From: Actinoplanes xinjiangensis
GTDB taxonomy: Bacteria; Actinomycetota; Actinomycetes; Mycobacteriales; Micromonosporaceae
Assembly (NCBI RefSeq): GCF_003148685.1
Contig: NZ_QGGR01000032.1
Span: 1 to 64,000 of the forward strand
Length of the DNA stretch: 64,000 nt
Reading direction: 5' to 3'
The notes under the pieces are model-generated. The model ran no database searches. It saw nothing but the letters and a program-made list of their open reading frames with translations, and was not told the origin of the DNA. Position numbers and translations under genes: made by a program. Shown here piece by piece: positions 53,250 to 61,621 of the stretch. Numbering within the stretch: position 1 is the stretch's first letter; each line of letters opens with the position of its first letter.

Positions 53250-53657
53250 TCAGCGGACTTCGAGCTGGAACAGCACCAGGTGCGCCGAGTGGGTCTCGAC
53301 ATCGAACAGCCCACTGCGGTCGGTGCGCAGATCCAACGACGCGGGCACGCCGGCGGCGAGGGCGAGCATGCGGTCGTAGCCGTGGACGTGCAGGCTGTCG
53401 TCGACGTCCGAGGTGATGGTGATCCGTACCAGCGCGCCGTTGGCCACCTCGATCCGGCTGGTCGGGGGCGTCACCTCGCCTTCGGCGACCACCACGGCGA
53501 TGTGCCGGTCCGGCCCGTTCGAGGGCGAGCCGGTGCCGGCCGGCGGCGGCGGTGCGTCCCGGCTGCACCCACTGACCGTCGGCACCATGCCCGCGACGAC
53601 AACCGCGCCCACGAGTGCGAGCCGAACGAATGCCTGGCGATGCGGCGACGAGGTCAC
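53250..53657 (-). CDS. Lipoprotein with cupredoxin-like domain
   Basis: The protein has 135 residues from GTG 53657 with GGAG nearby. A signal segment ends in a lipobox-like TVSGC, so Cys is the likely lipidated residue. The following 100 residues look like an all-beta cupredoxin (IEVANGALVRITITSDVDDSLHVHGYDRML...FDVETHSAHLVLFQLEV). His residues in LHVHGYD and ETHSAHL could bind a metal, but the usual Cys/Met ligands are absent. It precedes the polytopic membrane protein on the same strand and is divergent from copC. Confidence 0.78.
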   Translation of the reverse strand: MTSSPHRQAFVRLALVGAVVVAGMVPTVSGCSRDAPPPPAGTGSPSNGPDRHIAVVVAEGEVTPPTSRIEVANGALVRITITSDVDDSLHVHGYDRMLALAAGVPASLDLRTDRSGLFDVETHSAHLVLFQLEVR

Positions 53658-53720
53658 GAGGGCTCCGCGTGTCAGAGACGGCTGAACACCAACAGGTTGT
53701 CCCGCCGCAACGTAACCGCC

Positions 53721-54458
53721 ATGATGACCTTCATGCAATCCATGCCGGTCACTGTCCGCCGGTGGTCGGCCCGCGCCGTGGTGCTTCTGCTCCTCGTCCT
53801 CGCCGGGCTGGCATTTCCTGCCGCGCCGGCTCATGCCCACGGTCAGCTCGCCCTGTCGCGCCCGCTGAGCAACACGATCGTCAACGACCCCCTCGAACGG
53901 GTCGAGCTCTACTTCACCGAACAGCCGGCGTCGTTCGCGCATTTCACCGTGACCGGCCCGACCGGCCGCATCGACAACGGCTGGTCGACCGGTGAGCCGA
54001 TCCGCCTGGACAAGCCGGTCCAGGAGTATTTCCTCGTCGACGGTAAGTGGACGCCACGTGCCTACCACGTCGGCTACCCGGCGATCGTGCCCATCGCCCA
54101 CTGGCCCGCCGCGGGGCCGTATCTCGTCGAATACATGTCCGTCGCCTCCGACGGCGACGCGGTACGCGGGAGCGTGAAGTTCGAGTACAACGGGCCGACG
54201 ACAGCCGCTCCCCCGGGCTGGTCGCCACCGACCAACACCCCACCGCAGGCTCTGCTCGATCAGATCGGCAACGGACACGGCGGCGGCGACACCGGCCGCA
54301 CTCAGCAGAGCAGCCCTGCTGCGGGCGACACCGTCGCCGCCCCTCCGGTCACGGCACCCTCCGACGGCAGCGGCAGCCTGACGACCTGGCTGATCCCCGG
54401 CGCGCTGGTCGCCGCCACCGTCCTCATCCTGCTGCACGCCTCCCGCAAGCGCCGCTGA
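53721..54458 (+). CDS. CopC-domain copper resistance protein with C-terminal anchor
   Basis: The protein has 245 residues. After the signal peptide the mature form should begin at or near HGQLALSRPLSNTIV, giving an N-terminal His that can form the CopC copper brace. The CopC beta-barrel runs to about residue 150 (VELYFTEQPASFAHFTV, FEYNG). A Pro/Gly/Thr-rich linker and one membrane helix (about 222-240, WLIPGALVAATVLILLHA) ending KRR complete it. There is no fused CopD. It is divergent from the cupredoxin-like gene. Several ATGs (53721, 53724, 53733) could be used. Confidence 0.85.
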   Translation: MMTFMQSMPVTVRRWSARAVVLLLLVLAGLAFPAAPAHAHGQLALSRPLSNTIVNDPLERVELYFTEQPASFAHFTVTGPTGRIDNGWSTGEPIRLDKPVQEYFLVDGKWTPRAYHVGYPAIVPIAHWPAAGPYLVEYMSVASDGDAVRGSVKFEYNGPTTAAPPGWSPPTNTPPQALLDQIGNGHGGGDTGRTQQSSPAAGDTVAAPPVTAPSDGSGSLTTWLIPGALVAATVLILLHASRKRR

Positions 54459-54577
54459 GAAGCGGCGGCGCCACCGCCTGCGGATGCGGCTGCTGACCAT
54501 CATGGTGGTACGGCACCCGTCATCGTCGCGTCGTGGCACCCGGCTGGACAAGACTGTAAAGCTACTTAATAATTAGG

Positions 54578-54599
54578 CCTCCGTCGATCCCTGCGGAGG
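54578..54599 (+). promoter_or_regulatory. Hairpin sequestering the ribosome-binding site of the cellulase gene
   Basis: CCTCCG (54578-54583) pairs perfectly with CGGAGG (54594-54599) across a 10-nt loop. The second arm contains the Shine-Dalgarno GGAGG for the TTG start at 54607, so the hairpin can mask translation. The gene also has a weak TTG start, and an AT-rich promoter-like stretch (54555-54575) lies just upstream. Confidence 0.5.
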
Positions 54600-54606
54600 T
54601 TCCCCC

Positions 54607-55995
54607 TTGCGTACCCGTTCCCTTTTCCTGTCCCTGGCCGCGGCCATCGTCGCCGCCGGCCTGGCGCTGTTCGTGGTGAACCCGGCCTCCGCGGCCGCCA
54701 CCACCGCCACCTTCGCCAAGACCTCCGACTGGGGGTCGGGCTGGCAGGGCCAGTACACGATCACCAACGGCGGCACGTCCCCGATCACCTCCTGGAAGGT
54801 CGAGTTCGACCTGCCGGCCGGCACCGCAGTCGCCTCCTACTGGGACGCACTGCTCACCACCAGCGGGCAACATTCCACCTTCACCAACCGATCCTGGAAC
54901 GGCACCATCGCACCCGGTGCCACGGTCACCTTCGGCTTCCTGGGTACCGGGTCCGGCGCACCCACCGGATGCAAGCTCAACGGCGCGTCCTGCACCGGAA
55001 CGACCGGCCCGTCGCCGTCCTCCCCCACCCCGTCCTCGTCGGTCACCACGCCGGCGCCCGGCGCCACCCCGGTGGCCCGCAACGGTCAGCTCCGGGTCTG
55101 CGGACGGCAGCTGTGCAACCAGGCCGGCAAGCCGATCCAACTGCGCGGCATGAGCACCCACGGTCTCCAGTGGTACGCGAACTGCGTCAACGACAACTCC
55201 CTGAACGTGCTCGCCCGCGAGTGGGGCGCCGACGTCCTGCGGATCTCGATGTACATCCAGGAGGGCGGCTACGAGACCGACCCGGCCGGCTTCACCGCCA
55301 AGGTCAACGACTACATCCAGAAGGCGTACGACCGCGGCATGTACGCCATCGTCGACTGGCACATGCTCAGCCCCGGCGACCCCAACTTCAACCTGGCCCG
55401 GGCCAAGACGTTCTTCCAGCAGGTCGCCGCGAAGAACAAGGACAAGACCAACATTCTGTACGAGATCGCGAACGAGCCGAGCGACGTGCACTGGTCGGCC
55501 ATCAAGTCCTACGCCGACCAGATCATCCCGGTCATCCGCGCCCAGGACCCGGACGGCGTCGTGCTGGTCGGCACCGAGGACTGGTCGTCACTGGGCGCCT
55601 CCGGCGACGGCCAGGGCGTGTCGCGCATCCTGGCGAACCCGGTGAACGCCACGAACATCATGTACACGTTCCACTTCTACGCCGCCTCGCACGACGACTA
55701 CTACCTCACCACGTTCCGCGACGCGATCAGCAGGCTGCCGATGTTCGTCACCGAGTTCGGCACCCAGGAGGCCACCGGCGACGGCGGCAACAACTTCAGC
55801 CGGGCCCAGCAGTATCTCGACCTGATGGCCCAGAACAAGGTCAGCTGGGTGAACTGGAACTACTCCGACGACATGCGCTCCGGCGCCGTCTTCACCGAGG
55901 GCACCTGCGCGGCCGGCGCGTACTCCGGCACGGCCCGCCTCAAGCCGGCCGGCGCCTGGATCCGCGACCGCATCCGCACTCCGGACGACTTCTGA
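54607..55995 (+). CDS. Secreted cellulase: CBM2 plus GH5 endoglucanase
   Basis: The protein has 462 residues from TTG 54607, seven bases after GGAGG. A signal peptide (1-29) is followed by a family 2 cellulose-binding module (30-130; WGSGWQGQYTITNGG...WNGTIAPGATVTFGF with flat-face Trp residues and a Cys pair), a Pro/Ser/Thr linker (130-155) and a GH5 subfamily 2-type catalytic domain (156-460). Catalytic residues are Glu in YEIANEPSD (acid/base) and Glu in VTEFGTQ (nucleophile). It should cut internal beta-1,4 bonds in cellulose. A strong terminator follows immediately. Confidence 0.95.
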   Translation: MRTRSLFLSLAAAIVAAGLALFVVNPASAAATTATFAKTSDWGSGWQGQYTITNGGTSPITSWKVEFDLPAGTAVASYWDALLTTSGQHSTFTNRSWNGTIAPGATVTFGFLGTGSGAPTGCKLNGASCTGTTGPSPSSPTPSSSVTTPAPGATPVARNGQLRVCGRQLCNQAGKPIQLRGMSTHGLQWYANCVNDNSLNVLAREWGADVLRISMYIQEGGYETDPAGFTAKVNDYIQKAYDRGMYAIVDWHMLSPGDPNFNLARAKTFFQQVAAKNKDKTNILYEIANEPSDVHWSAIKSYADQIIPVIRAQDPDGVVLVGTEDWSSLGASGDGQGVSRILANPVNATNIMYTFHFYAASHDDYYLTTFRDAISRLPMFVTEFGTQEATGDGGNNFSRAQQYLDLMAQNKVSWVNWNYSDDMRSGAVFTEGTCAAGAYSGTARLKPAGAWIRDRIRTPDDF

Positions 55996-55997
55996 CC

Positions 55998-56033
55998 GAC
56001 GGCGCGCACCCCTGCCCCGGGGTGCGCGCCGTC
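55998..56033 (+). terminator. Strong terminator hairpin after the cellulase gene
   Basis: GACGGCGCGCACCCC (55998-56012) and its perfect 15-bp complement (56019-56033) are separated by a 6-nt loop, starting two bases after the stop codon. No U-tract follows, as is usual in this genome type. Confidence 0.8.
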
Positions 56034-56196
56034 ACCGCCGACCACGACGGAACACCGAGCCGGCCCAGCACCGCGAACAGTCACCACCCGGCGAAGCCGT
56101 CTCTGACGGCCGGCGTTCCAGGCCAGGACCAGGCCGACACCGATGAAACACGCCTTCCCACCTCTGACGCGGACAACTGTGGACCGCCGACCGCCT

Positions 56197-56202
56197 TATA
56201 CT
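56197..56202 (+). promoter_or_regulatory. -10 box (TATACT) of the nucleotidyltransferase gene
   Basis: TATACT ends seven bases before ATG 56210, and no Shine-Dalgarno is present, so a leaderless mRNA is likely. The -35 region has no good match. Confidence 0.5.
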
Positions 56203-56209
56203 CCGCACG

Positions 56210-56947
56210 ATGAGTGCCGAGCTGCCTGTCCTCACACAATTCGGCACCCAGTTGAAGGCGCTCGGGTGGATCAGCGACCTGCTGGTCGCCGGATCGGCGG
56301 CGACTGGCGACTACGTTGCCGGTGTCAGCGACCTCGATCTCGTCGCGGTGACCAACGGTCCAGTCGATGATGATCGCCTGGCCGTGTTGTCGTCGCTGCA
56401 CCGGCAGGTGGACCAGTCCATCGGCGCCGGTCTGAAGCTGGGCTGCGCCTACGTCGACGTCGACCAGCGCGAGCCCGTCCAGGTGCCGCACCCGACGTGG
56501 ACTCACGGAGTGCTGGTTCACCGCATCGTCTCCGCCGTGACCCGGGCCGAGCTCGTGCGCTACGGATACGCCGTGTTCGGCCGCGCCCCGCAAGAGCTGT
56601 TCCCAGCCATGAACGGCCACGATATCCGTGAGGCTGCCCGCGCCGAGCTGGACGGCTACTGGTCGTGGGCGGTGCGGCGTCCGTGGATCTGGCTCGACCC
56701 GGTCATCGCCGACCTGGGACTGACCTCGATGGCTCGGGGACGTCACGCACTGCGTACCGGGGACCTGCTCACCAAGACCCGAGCGATCGAGCAGGCCGCC
56801 GCGCCGGCATGGTTGATCGACCAGCTCCGGGCCCGCCGCCGTGGAGAGGACATCTCGTCACCTCGCCTACGAACAGCGTGGATCGCCTGGCGTGACGCTC
56901 GCCGAACCACCCGGATCGCCCAGGGCCGCATCTCGCACCTTGAATAA
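56210..56947 (+). CDS. Nucleotidyltransferase-domain protein (aminoglycoside-adenylyltransferase-like)
   Basis: The protein has 245 residues. The N-terminal LLVAGSAATGDYVAGVSDLDLVAV contains the GS-x(10-13)-DxD catalytic signature of the polymerase-beta/MNT/ANT superfamily. The rest is mostly helical with an EAARAELDGYWSWAVRRPWIWLDPV segment resembling the C-terminal half of AadA/ANT(9)-type enzymes. It may adenylylate an antibiotic or other small molecule, or act as a stand-alone transferase; the substrate is unknown. It is a single gene with its own leaderless-type promoter. Confidence 0.82.
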   Translation: MSAELPVLTQFGTQLKALGWISDLLVAGSAATGDYVAGVSDLDLVAVTNGPVDDDRLAVLSSLHRQVDQSIGAGLKLGCAYVDVDQREPVQVPHPTWTHGVLVHRIVSAVTRAELVRYGYAVFGRAPQELFPAMNGHDIREAARAELDGYWSWAVRRPWIWLDPVIADLGLTSMARGRHALRTGDLLTKTRAIEQAAAPAWLIDQLRARRRGEDISSPRLRTAWIAWRDARRTTRIAQGRISHLE

Positions 56948-57161
56948 AGGCCTCGATTGCGGCAGTCGAGGACGTTGGCCTCGACCTTCGGGCATCCTGC
57001 AAAGCCCCGCGACCAGCTGTCGGCCCATCTCCGCGCGCATGGCAATCTCCTGAACGCCCGACTCGGCACGCGACTCGCGCCGTACACATCAGGCGACGCC
57101 GTGTCAGCGTGGCTCTGCCGAGGGCAGAGTGGTGAACGGTGACGGTCGCCCAGGTTCCCCC

Positions 57162-57167
57162 TACCGT
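57162..57167 (+). promoter_or_regulatory. -10 box (TACCGT) with -35 GTGACG for the S41 protease gene
   Basis: TACCGT ends six bases before ATG 57174, with a 17-bp spacer back to GTGACG at 57139-57144. This is the most complete of the leaderless-type promoters seen here. Confidence 0.5.
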
Positions 57168-57173
57168 TTGATC

Positions 57174-58046
57174 ATGAGCACTGGCGAGCACACCGGGGTC
57201 ACCGAATTCGTCCATCACCTGGTCCGTTGGCTGCGCCGGCTCATGCCGCCCGGCCAGCGTCTCGACCGGCTGATCGCCGATCTCGAAGCCGCCTTCGCCG
57301 GCCGGCCGGAACTGCTGACCGCAGCCGATTGCCATGCCGTCGAAAGCCTCGCGCAGGTGCACACCCGGCACCTCGAACTGCATTTCGACGCAGACGCGAC
57401 AGCGGATCCGGACACCCGGTCGCACGGCTGGCCCCCGGTCGACCCGGAGCAGGTACGGGCCCGGGCGGCCGGGGTCCGCGAGGTGCGGCGCCTGGCGGAC
57501 GGAACCTTCGCGTTGACTCTCGACACCCTCGATCCGGTGGAGTTCGCGAGCCCGTACATGGAGGCAGCCTTCGCCCTTGCCCGCGGCGCCCAGCGACTGG
57601 TGCTGGACCTTCGTGGCAACGGGGGCGGCGACCCGGCGACTCTTGCGCTGATCGCCGAACATCTGCTCGGCGACGACGCGCAGGCATTGTCCGAGGTGAT
57701 CTATCGGGACCGGCGCCGCCAGTGGTGGACTCGCACCCGCCCGGCCGGCTCAGCGGTGACCCAGGACCTGGCCGTGCTGGTGAGTTCGCAAACCTATTCG
57801 TCGGCGGAGGCGCTGGCCTACCACCTCCAGGCGCGAGGCCGTGCCGTGATCGTCGGCGAGACCACCCGGGGCGCCGCCGACCATGTCACCCCGGTGCAGC
57901 TGACCGGCCAGGTAGTGGGCCTGCTGCCGGAGGCCACCGTGATCGACGCCGTCACCGGCGCGAATTGGGAGGGCTCAGGAGTGATCCCTGATGTCGCGTG
58001 CACGGCGGCAGAAGCCTGGGACGTGGCCCTGGCCCGGTCAGTGTGA
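57174..58046 (+). CDS. S41-family serine protease-like protein
   Basis: The protein has 290 residues from ATG 57174, which has the leaderless geometry; the longer frame to 57129 is not supported. The core shows the tail-specific protease fold: RLVLDLRGNGGGDPATLALIAEHLL, then VLVSSQTYSSAEALAYHLQARGRAVIVGETTRGAADH with the nucleophile Ser in YSSAEA. No PDZ domain is seen, and there is no signal peptide, so it is a cytosolic variant resembling N-terminal-helical S41 proteins (IRBP/TSPc type). The substrate is unknown. Confidence 0.87.
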   Translation: MSTGEHTGVTEFVHHLVRWLRRLMPPGQRLDRLIADLEAAFAGRPELLTAADCHAVESLAQVHTRHLELHFDADATADPDTRSHGWPPVDPEQVRARAAGVREVRRLADGTFALTLDTLDPVEFASPYMEAAFALARGAQRLVLDLRGNGGGDPATLALIAEHLLGDDAQALSEVIYRDRRRQWWTRTRPAGSAVTQDLAVLVSSQTYSSAEALAYHLQARGRAVIVGETTRGAADHVTPVQLTGQVVGLLPEATVIDAVTGANWEGSGVIPDVACTAAEAWDVALARSV

Positions 58047-58237
58047 TCGGTCGTCGACGACCGGTCGTTGACCTCGCGTTGACTACCGACATCCCAGCCG
58101 ACAGAACGTGTCGATCAGTGGCATGCGATTTGCCATCGTGCGAGACGCGGCTTCTATCATGTGGTACTCGGGTCGTACAAATTCGGGCCACGGCTCCCGG
58201 CAGCGGCAGCTCAGGACGCTGCTGGAATCGCGAGACT

Positions 58238-58243
58238 TAAGAT
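58238..58243 (+). promoter_or_regulatory. -10 box (TAAGAT) of the Imm22-like gene
   Basis: TAAGAT ends six bases before ATG 58250 and no ribosome-binding site is visible, so the message is probably leaderless. Confidence 0.5.
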
Positions 58244-58249
58244 CAGAAC

Positions 58250-58600
58250 ATGGCAGTCGTCCATGTATTCATCTCGACCGGCCGGTTCGCATCGGAGAAG
58301 GAACTGCGGACCTTCGTCGAGCCGACATACACCGCTGAGGGCGATGCGGTGCCGTCGCGATTCATCGAGGAGACCGGCCTCCACGAGTACGAGCCTTCCA
58401 CCATCGAGACGGTACGCGCCGGTGAGGCGATGCCCGTCCGGCAGTTGCTGCGCGACGCGTCGTGGGCAGAGCAATGGCTCATCAACCTCGACCCGGGGCG
58501 ATCCGCAGACACCGCCGTCTGCGTCTTCCCACCAAACGTGATCGCCACACCACGCGATTCTTCACTGGAGTACTGCGGCGCCTTCACCTACCAGCCGTAG
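58250..58600 (+). CDS. Immunity protein 22 (Imm22) family protein
   Basis: The protein has 116 residues. The layout VHVFISTGRF...FVEPTYTAEGDAVPSRFIEETGLHEYEPSTIE...WAEQWL...AVCVFPPN...SSLEYCGAF matches what I recall of the Imm22 family, predicted antitoxins of polymorphic toxin systems. No toxin gene is adjacent, so it may protect against toxins of neighbours (orphan immunity) or have been co-opted. It is a single gene with its own leaderless-type promoter. The family call is from memory. Confidence 0.75.
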   Translation: MAVVHVFISTGRFASEKELRTFVEPTYTAEGDAVPSRFIEETGLHEYEPSTIETVRAGEAMPVRQLLRDASWAEQWLINLDPGRSADTAVCVFPPNVIATPRDSSLEYCGAFTYQP

Positions 58601-58732
58601 CCGAATCAGGTCACGGCGCTCCCCCGACGCGCCCGGACGGCGGCAGATCCTGATGGTCGCCAGCGAACTCGGTTGCCGCTCTGCCGATGGGTGTGACACG
58701 GTGCGGATTCCCGACCCGGCTCCGAGGCCCAC

Positions 58733-59215
58733 ATGACGATTTACTTTTACGGTGCCGACGAGGTTCCGTACGGCTGCTTCTCCAACTTCTCCGGCCACAG
58801 CTTCGACCTCGACGGCCACTGGTGGGCGACCTCCGAGCACTATTTCCAAGCCCAGAAGTTCCCCGGTACCCGCCACGCCGACCTCATTCGGCAGGCGGCG
58901 ACCCCGTTGCGGGCCGCCGAGCTGGGCCGCGACAGGTCCCGGCCGCTGCGCCGTGACTGGGATCGGGTCAAAGACGACGTGATGCGCCGCGCCGTGACGG
59001 CCAAGTTCACCGGCCACGCCGACATCCGCGCCATCCTGTTGGACACCGGCGACGAGGAGATCGTCGAGGACACCGGCACTGACCACTACTGGGGACGCGG
59101 CCGGAGTGGCACCGGCAAGAACATGCTCGGTCGGATTCTGATGCGCACCCGCACGCAGCTACGCGCCGACCTCACCCAGAGCGCCGGCACCCAGGGCCAT
59201 CGCCGGCGGCCATAG
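58733..59215 (+). CDS. NADAR (YbiA/COG3236-like) family protein
   Basis: The protein has 160 residues. It shows the NADAR core: YGCFSNFSGHSF, HWWATSEHYFQAQKF, LGRDRSRPLRRDWDRVKDDVM and the C-terminal DHYWGRGRSGTGKNMLGRILM. Family members act on ADP-ribose or N-glycosidic bonds (riboflavin-pathway intermediates, ADP-ribosylated nucleic acid), and some counter ADP-ribosylation toxins. The conserved Glu in SEHYFQ and Trp-Gly near the end are present. The start ATG 58733 has only a weak GAGG upstream. It lies in the accessory single-gene tract. Confidence 0.9.
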   Translation: MTIYFYGADEVPYGCFSNFSGHSFDLDGHWWATSEHYFQAQKFPGTRHADLIRQAATPLRAAELGRDRSRPLRRDWDRVKDDVMRRAVTAKFTGHADIRAILLDTGDEEIVEDTGTDHYWGRGRSGTGKNMLGRILMRTRTQLRADLTQSAGTQGHRRRP

Positions 59216-59331
59216 CACTGAGCGCAACCATCGAGAAAGCGCTGCCCGCGGCAAATCAGCGCATCGCAGTCGAGCGGAATCTCGCCCGCACCCTTTCGGC
59301 CTCCACCGTCGACAAGTAGATCTCTGTGCCG

Positions 59332-59529
59332 TCAGCCGGAGCGTCGGATCTTCCGCATGAGCATCGCCCAGACCCCGTATCCGGACCCGACATCGTTCGT
59401 GATCGCGCTGGCTGCCGAGCCCATGAACAGGGCGTTCGCGCAGTCCGGGCAGACCTCCCGCCCGGTAATCGTCTCCTCGAACGGCTCGCGGACACTACGA
59501 CCGCAGTCAGGGCAATCTCGGCCCGACAC
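59332..59529 (-). CDS. Small zinc-ribbon protein
   Basis: The protein has 65 residues from GTG 59529. Two CPxC pairs (CPDCGRSVREPFEETITGREVCPDC) form a rubredoxin-like zinc ribbon. The C-terminal half (ANALFMGSAASAITNDVGSGYGVWAMLM) is moderately hydrophobic and may be a membrane-associating helix. The function is unknown. There is no clear ribosome-binding site. Confidence 0.72.
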   Translation of the reverse strand: MSGRDCPDCGRSVREPFEETITGREVCPDCANALFMGSAASAITNDVGSGYGVWAMLMRKIRRSG

Positions 59530-59714
59530 GATCTGGCATCCGCCTATGGGGACGACAGGGCCGAGGCTGCTCGTGCTGGTCGATCTGGCTCCTTGCGTGG
59601 GTCATGAGCTGAGCAGGACCGACGTGGCGCTGGCGGCAAAAGCAGGATATGCCCTTATTTGCTCTATATCCTAAGAGTGTGAACGCCACTCGCTACTCAC
59701 ATCGGAGGATGGTC

Positions 59715-60200
59715 GTGCGTCTGCCCCGCCGCGCCGTTGCGCTCACTCTCGCCCTGCTCACCATGACCGCCTCGTCACCCGCGTTCCCCGCCGCTGCCGT
59801 GTCGAAGGTCCAGGAGACCGCAAGTGCCCGCATGGGTCAGCCGTGCCCGTCGATGGCAGGTGAGATTCTGACCCGCCCGGACTATCCGTGGTACATCGTC
59901 GACAAGGCCGGCTACCTCCGGGGCATCCCGCCCGGTGTGCCCGACCGGATCTTCACGCCTGGCATCCACCCTCGTACTGACGTACCTCTCGAGACATGTG
60001 CGATGGGCCAGGACCTGAGCTCGCACGCTGCCATCATCACGGCGAATGATGCGGTCCGGCCGTGGTACCTGTACACCAACGGCAAGAAGTACGGTCTCCG
60101 CCCGGGAATTCCGGAGAAGTACCATCTCGATGGAAACAAGCTTCAGACAATGACCGTCGCTATCCTCGATGGGATTCCTGACGGCGGCCTCTGGGATTGA
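59715..60200 (+). CDS. Secreted hypothetical protein
   Basis: The protein has 161 residues from GTG 59715, six bases after GGAGG; ATG 59709 adjoins the ribosome-binding site and is unlikely. It has a signal peptide (RRAVALTLALLTMTASSPAFPAAA). The mature part has two similar halves, each with a PWYxV/PWYLY segment followed by KYGLRPGIPEKY / GYLRGIPPGVPDRI, so it contains an internal repeat of about 60 residues. One Cys per half (PCPSM, ETCAM) could form a disulfide. No known family. Confidence 0.75.
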   Translation: MRLPRRAVALTLALLTMTASSPAFPAAAVSKVQETASARMGQPCPSMAGEILTRPDYPWYIVDKAGYLRGIPPGVPDRIFTPGIHPRTDVPLETCAMGQDLSSHAAIITANDAVRPWYLYTNGKKYGLRPGIPEKYHLDGNKLQTMTVAILDGIPDGGLWD

Positions 60201-60258
60201 TGTCCGGCCGGCGCATTCGTAGCGGAAATCCTTTCTGGTCTGATGATGCGGAAGGCGT

Positions 60259-61137
60259 TCAGGAGACCTGGAAGATGAAGGTGGCGGCGTCGAAGCGGGT
60301 GGCGGCGATATCGGCGCGCCGCATCGTCCAGTACAGGCTGCCGAACCACTCCATGTCGGCGTCATGGTCGGAATCGATCTGCACCAGCGAGGTCCAGTGC
60401 CGAGCCTCCTCCCACAACGCCGGGTCAGAGTTCGGGACGGACGTTCCCAGGCGCGTCCACGCAGACACGAGCTCGACGGGCTCCTGCCAGGCATGGGCGT
60501 AGCCCCCGACACGGTGTCCGGGGATCCTGCTCCGACGGCTGAGCTCGTCCCAGAATTCGACGCGGCGTGTCGTCTCCGTGAGGAACCTCCGATCCTGCTC
60601 CGGCAGGTCGGCAACGGCATGTTCCAGTGCCGGATGCCCACGGCGAGGCCCGGTCGCGATCAGGTCCCCGGTGAGTGGCACCTCGGGATAGACCGTTGCA
60701 CCCGGTTCGGTTCGCGTGGTCGTCGCCGTTCCCGCCGGCACGTAGACGACATGTCCCGCCGGTGGCTGATCGTCTGGCTCCGGATCACTGATCCGGAACA
60801 CCTCGTACGGATCCTCGGAGGGATCGCGATAGAACAACAGCAACGTGCCGTCGGCAGGCAACGGCACATCAAGGACGCTGACCGGCACCCGGCCCAGATC
60901 GATGCCTGCGACGAAGCCCAACGGTCGTCCCGCTGGCGAGCGCGGCCACTCCCCTCCGATCGGCATCGCCGGCATGCCGCCCAACTGCCCGACGACCGAC
61001 TCTCCCGTCCCAGCTCGCCGTAGCTCGACCGCAGGCCTCAACAGCCTGATCCACGCCTCTGCCGCCATTCGCGGAAGCGTCGCACGCGCCACTTCGATGA
61101 GCTCCGCACCGTTCGCGGTCGATTCCCTGATCCCCAC
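60259..61137 (-). CDS. DUF1963 (YwqG-like) family protein
   Basis: The protein has 292 residues. The VVGQLGGMPAMPIGGEWPRSPAGRPLGFVAGIDLG segment is the DUF1963 hallmark, followed by DGTLLLFYRDPSEDPYEVF and a C-terminal SLVQIDSDHDADMEWFGSLYWTMRRADIAATRF. Members are soluble proteins of unknown function often found near toxin-immunity genes. The start is unclear: GTG 61137 lies 15 bases past an AGGAGGTGA, while the ATG that best fits that site is out of frame, so the 5' end may carry a frameshift. Confidence 0.82.
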   Translation of the reverse strand: MGIRESTANGAELIEVARATLPRMAAEAWIRLLRPAVELRRAGTGESVVGQLGGMPAMPIGGEWPRSPAGRPLGFVAGIDLGRVPVSVLDVPLPADGTLLLFYRDPSEDPYEVFRISDPEPDDQPPAGHVVYVPAGTATTTRTEPGATVYPEVPLTGDLIATGPRRGHPALEHAVADLPEQDRRFLTETTRRVEFWDELSRRSRIPGHRVGGYAHAWQEPVELVSAWTRLGTSVPNSDPALWEEARHWTSLVQIDSDHDADMEWFGSLYWTMRRADIAATRFDAATFIFQVS

Positions 61138-61255
61138 CGTGGCATCGTGTCACCTCCTGCGAGCCCGAAGGACACGCCTCGCGGCCTATGAAGATGCTGC
61201 CGAGCGACAGCACTCGGGCTCGGCGGAACGCCGATGCGCGCGCGATCCAAATTAC

Positions 61256-61261
61256 TAACCT
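61256..61261 (+). promoter_or_regulatory. -10 box (TAACCT) of the 61268 gene
   Basis: TAACCT ends six bases before ATG 61268 with no Shine-Dalgarno, again the leaderless geometry. Confidence 0.45.
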
Positions 61262-61267
61262 CGGATC

Positions 61268-61516
61268 ATGCCGAATCCACCGCAGCCCGCCAGCCGAAGC
61301 AACAACGGCCGTAGTTTCGTCGTGTTCGGGGTGCTGGGGTTGATCGGCGCGGGAATCCTCTTTTATCTCGTACTCATGCTGCCCTGGTGGCTGGCGGCCA
61401 AGGATGAAGAAGAGTGGGATCGAGAGTGCTGCCAGCCCACTCCATCGACAGGTCCTCCCTTGGCGCCGGGAGCGGTGTCGCCCCAGACTCATCCGACCGG
61501 TCCGTTGCAGAGTTAG
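61268..61516 (+). CDS. Small single-pass membrane protein
   Basis: The protein has 82 residues: 15 hydrophilic residues, one strong membrane helix (FVVFGVLGLIGAGILFYLVLMLPWWLA), then an acidic EEEWDRECC stretch and a Pro/Thr-rich tail. No family was recognised. It is divergent from the DUF1963 gene and probably translated from a leaderless mRNA. Confidence 0.6.
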   Translation: MPNPPQPASRSNNGRSFVVFGVLGLIGAGILFYLVLMLPWWLAAKDEEEWDRECCQPTPSTGPPLAPGAVSPQTHPTGPLQS

Positions 61517-61621
61517 GACATCGAGCACTGTACAGCTCCCAGGCGTCAACCCCGAGGTGAGCAGTCCTTCTTGACTCCGCCCGAGTCACGGCAGATCAGA
61601 GTGCGCAGGATGCCAGATGTA

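Noticed and set aside
51641..53416. 591-residue plus-strand ORF
   Set aside because: It is His/Gln/Arg-rich and antisense to two well-supported membrane/lipoprotein genes; no fold or start signal.
54562..55491. 309-residue minus-strand ORF opposite the cellulase gene
   Set aside because: Gly/Arg-rich antisense frame; the plus-strand CBM2-GH5 assignment is unambiguous.
61038..61250. 70-residue minus-strand ORF with the best ribosome-binding site before the DUF1963 gene
   Set aside because: It is out of frame with DUF1963, Arg-rich and without a family; more likely a shadow or the result of a 5' frameshift, which is noted in the DUF1963 entry.
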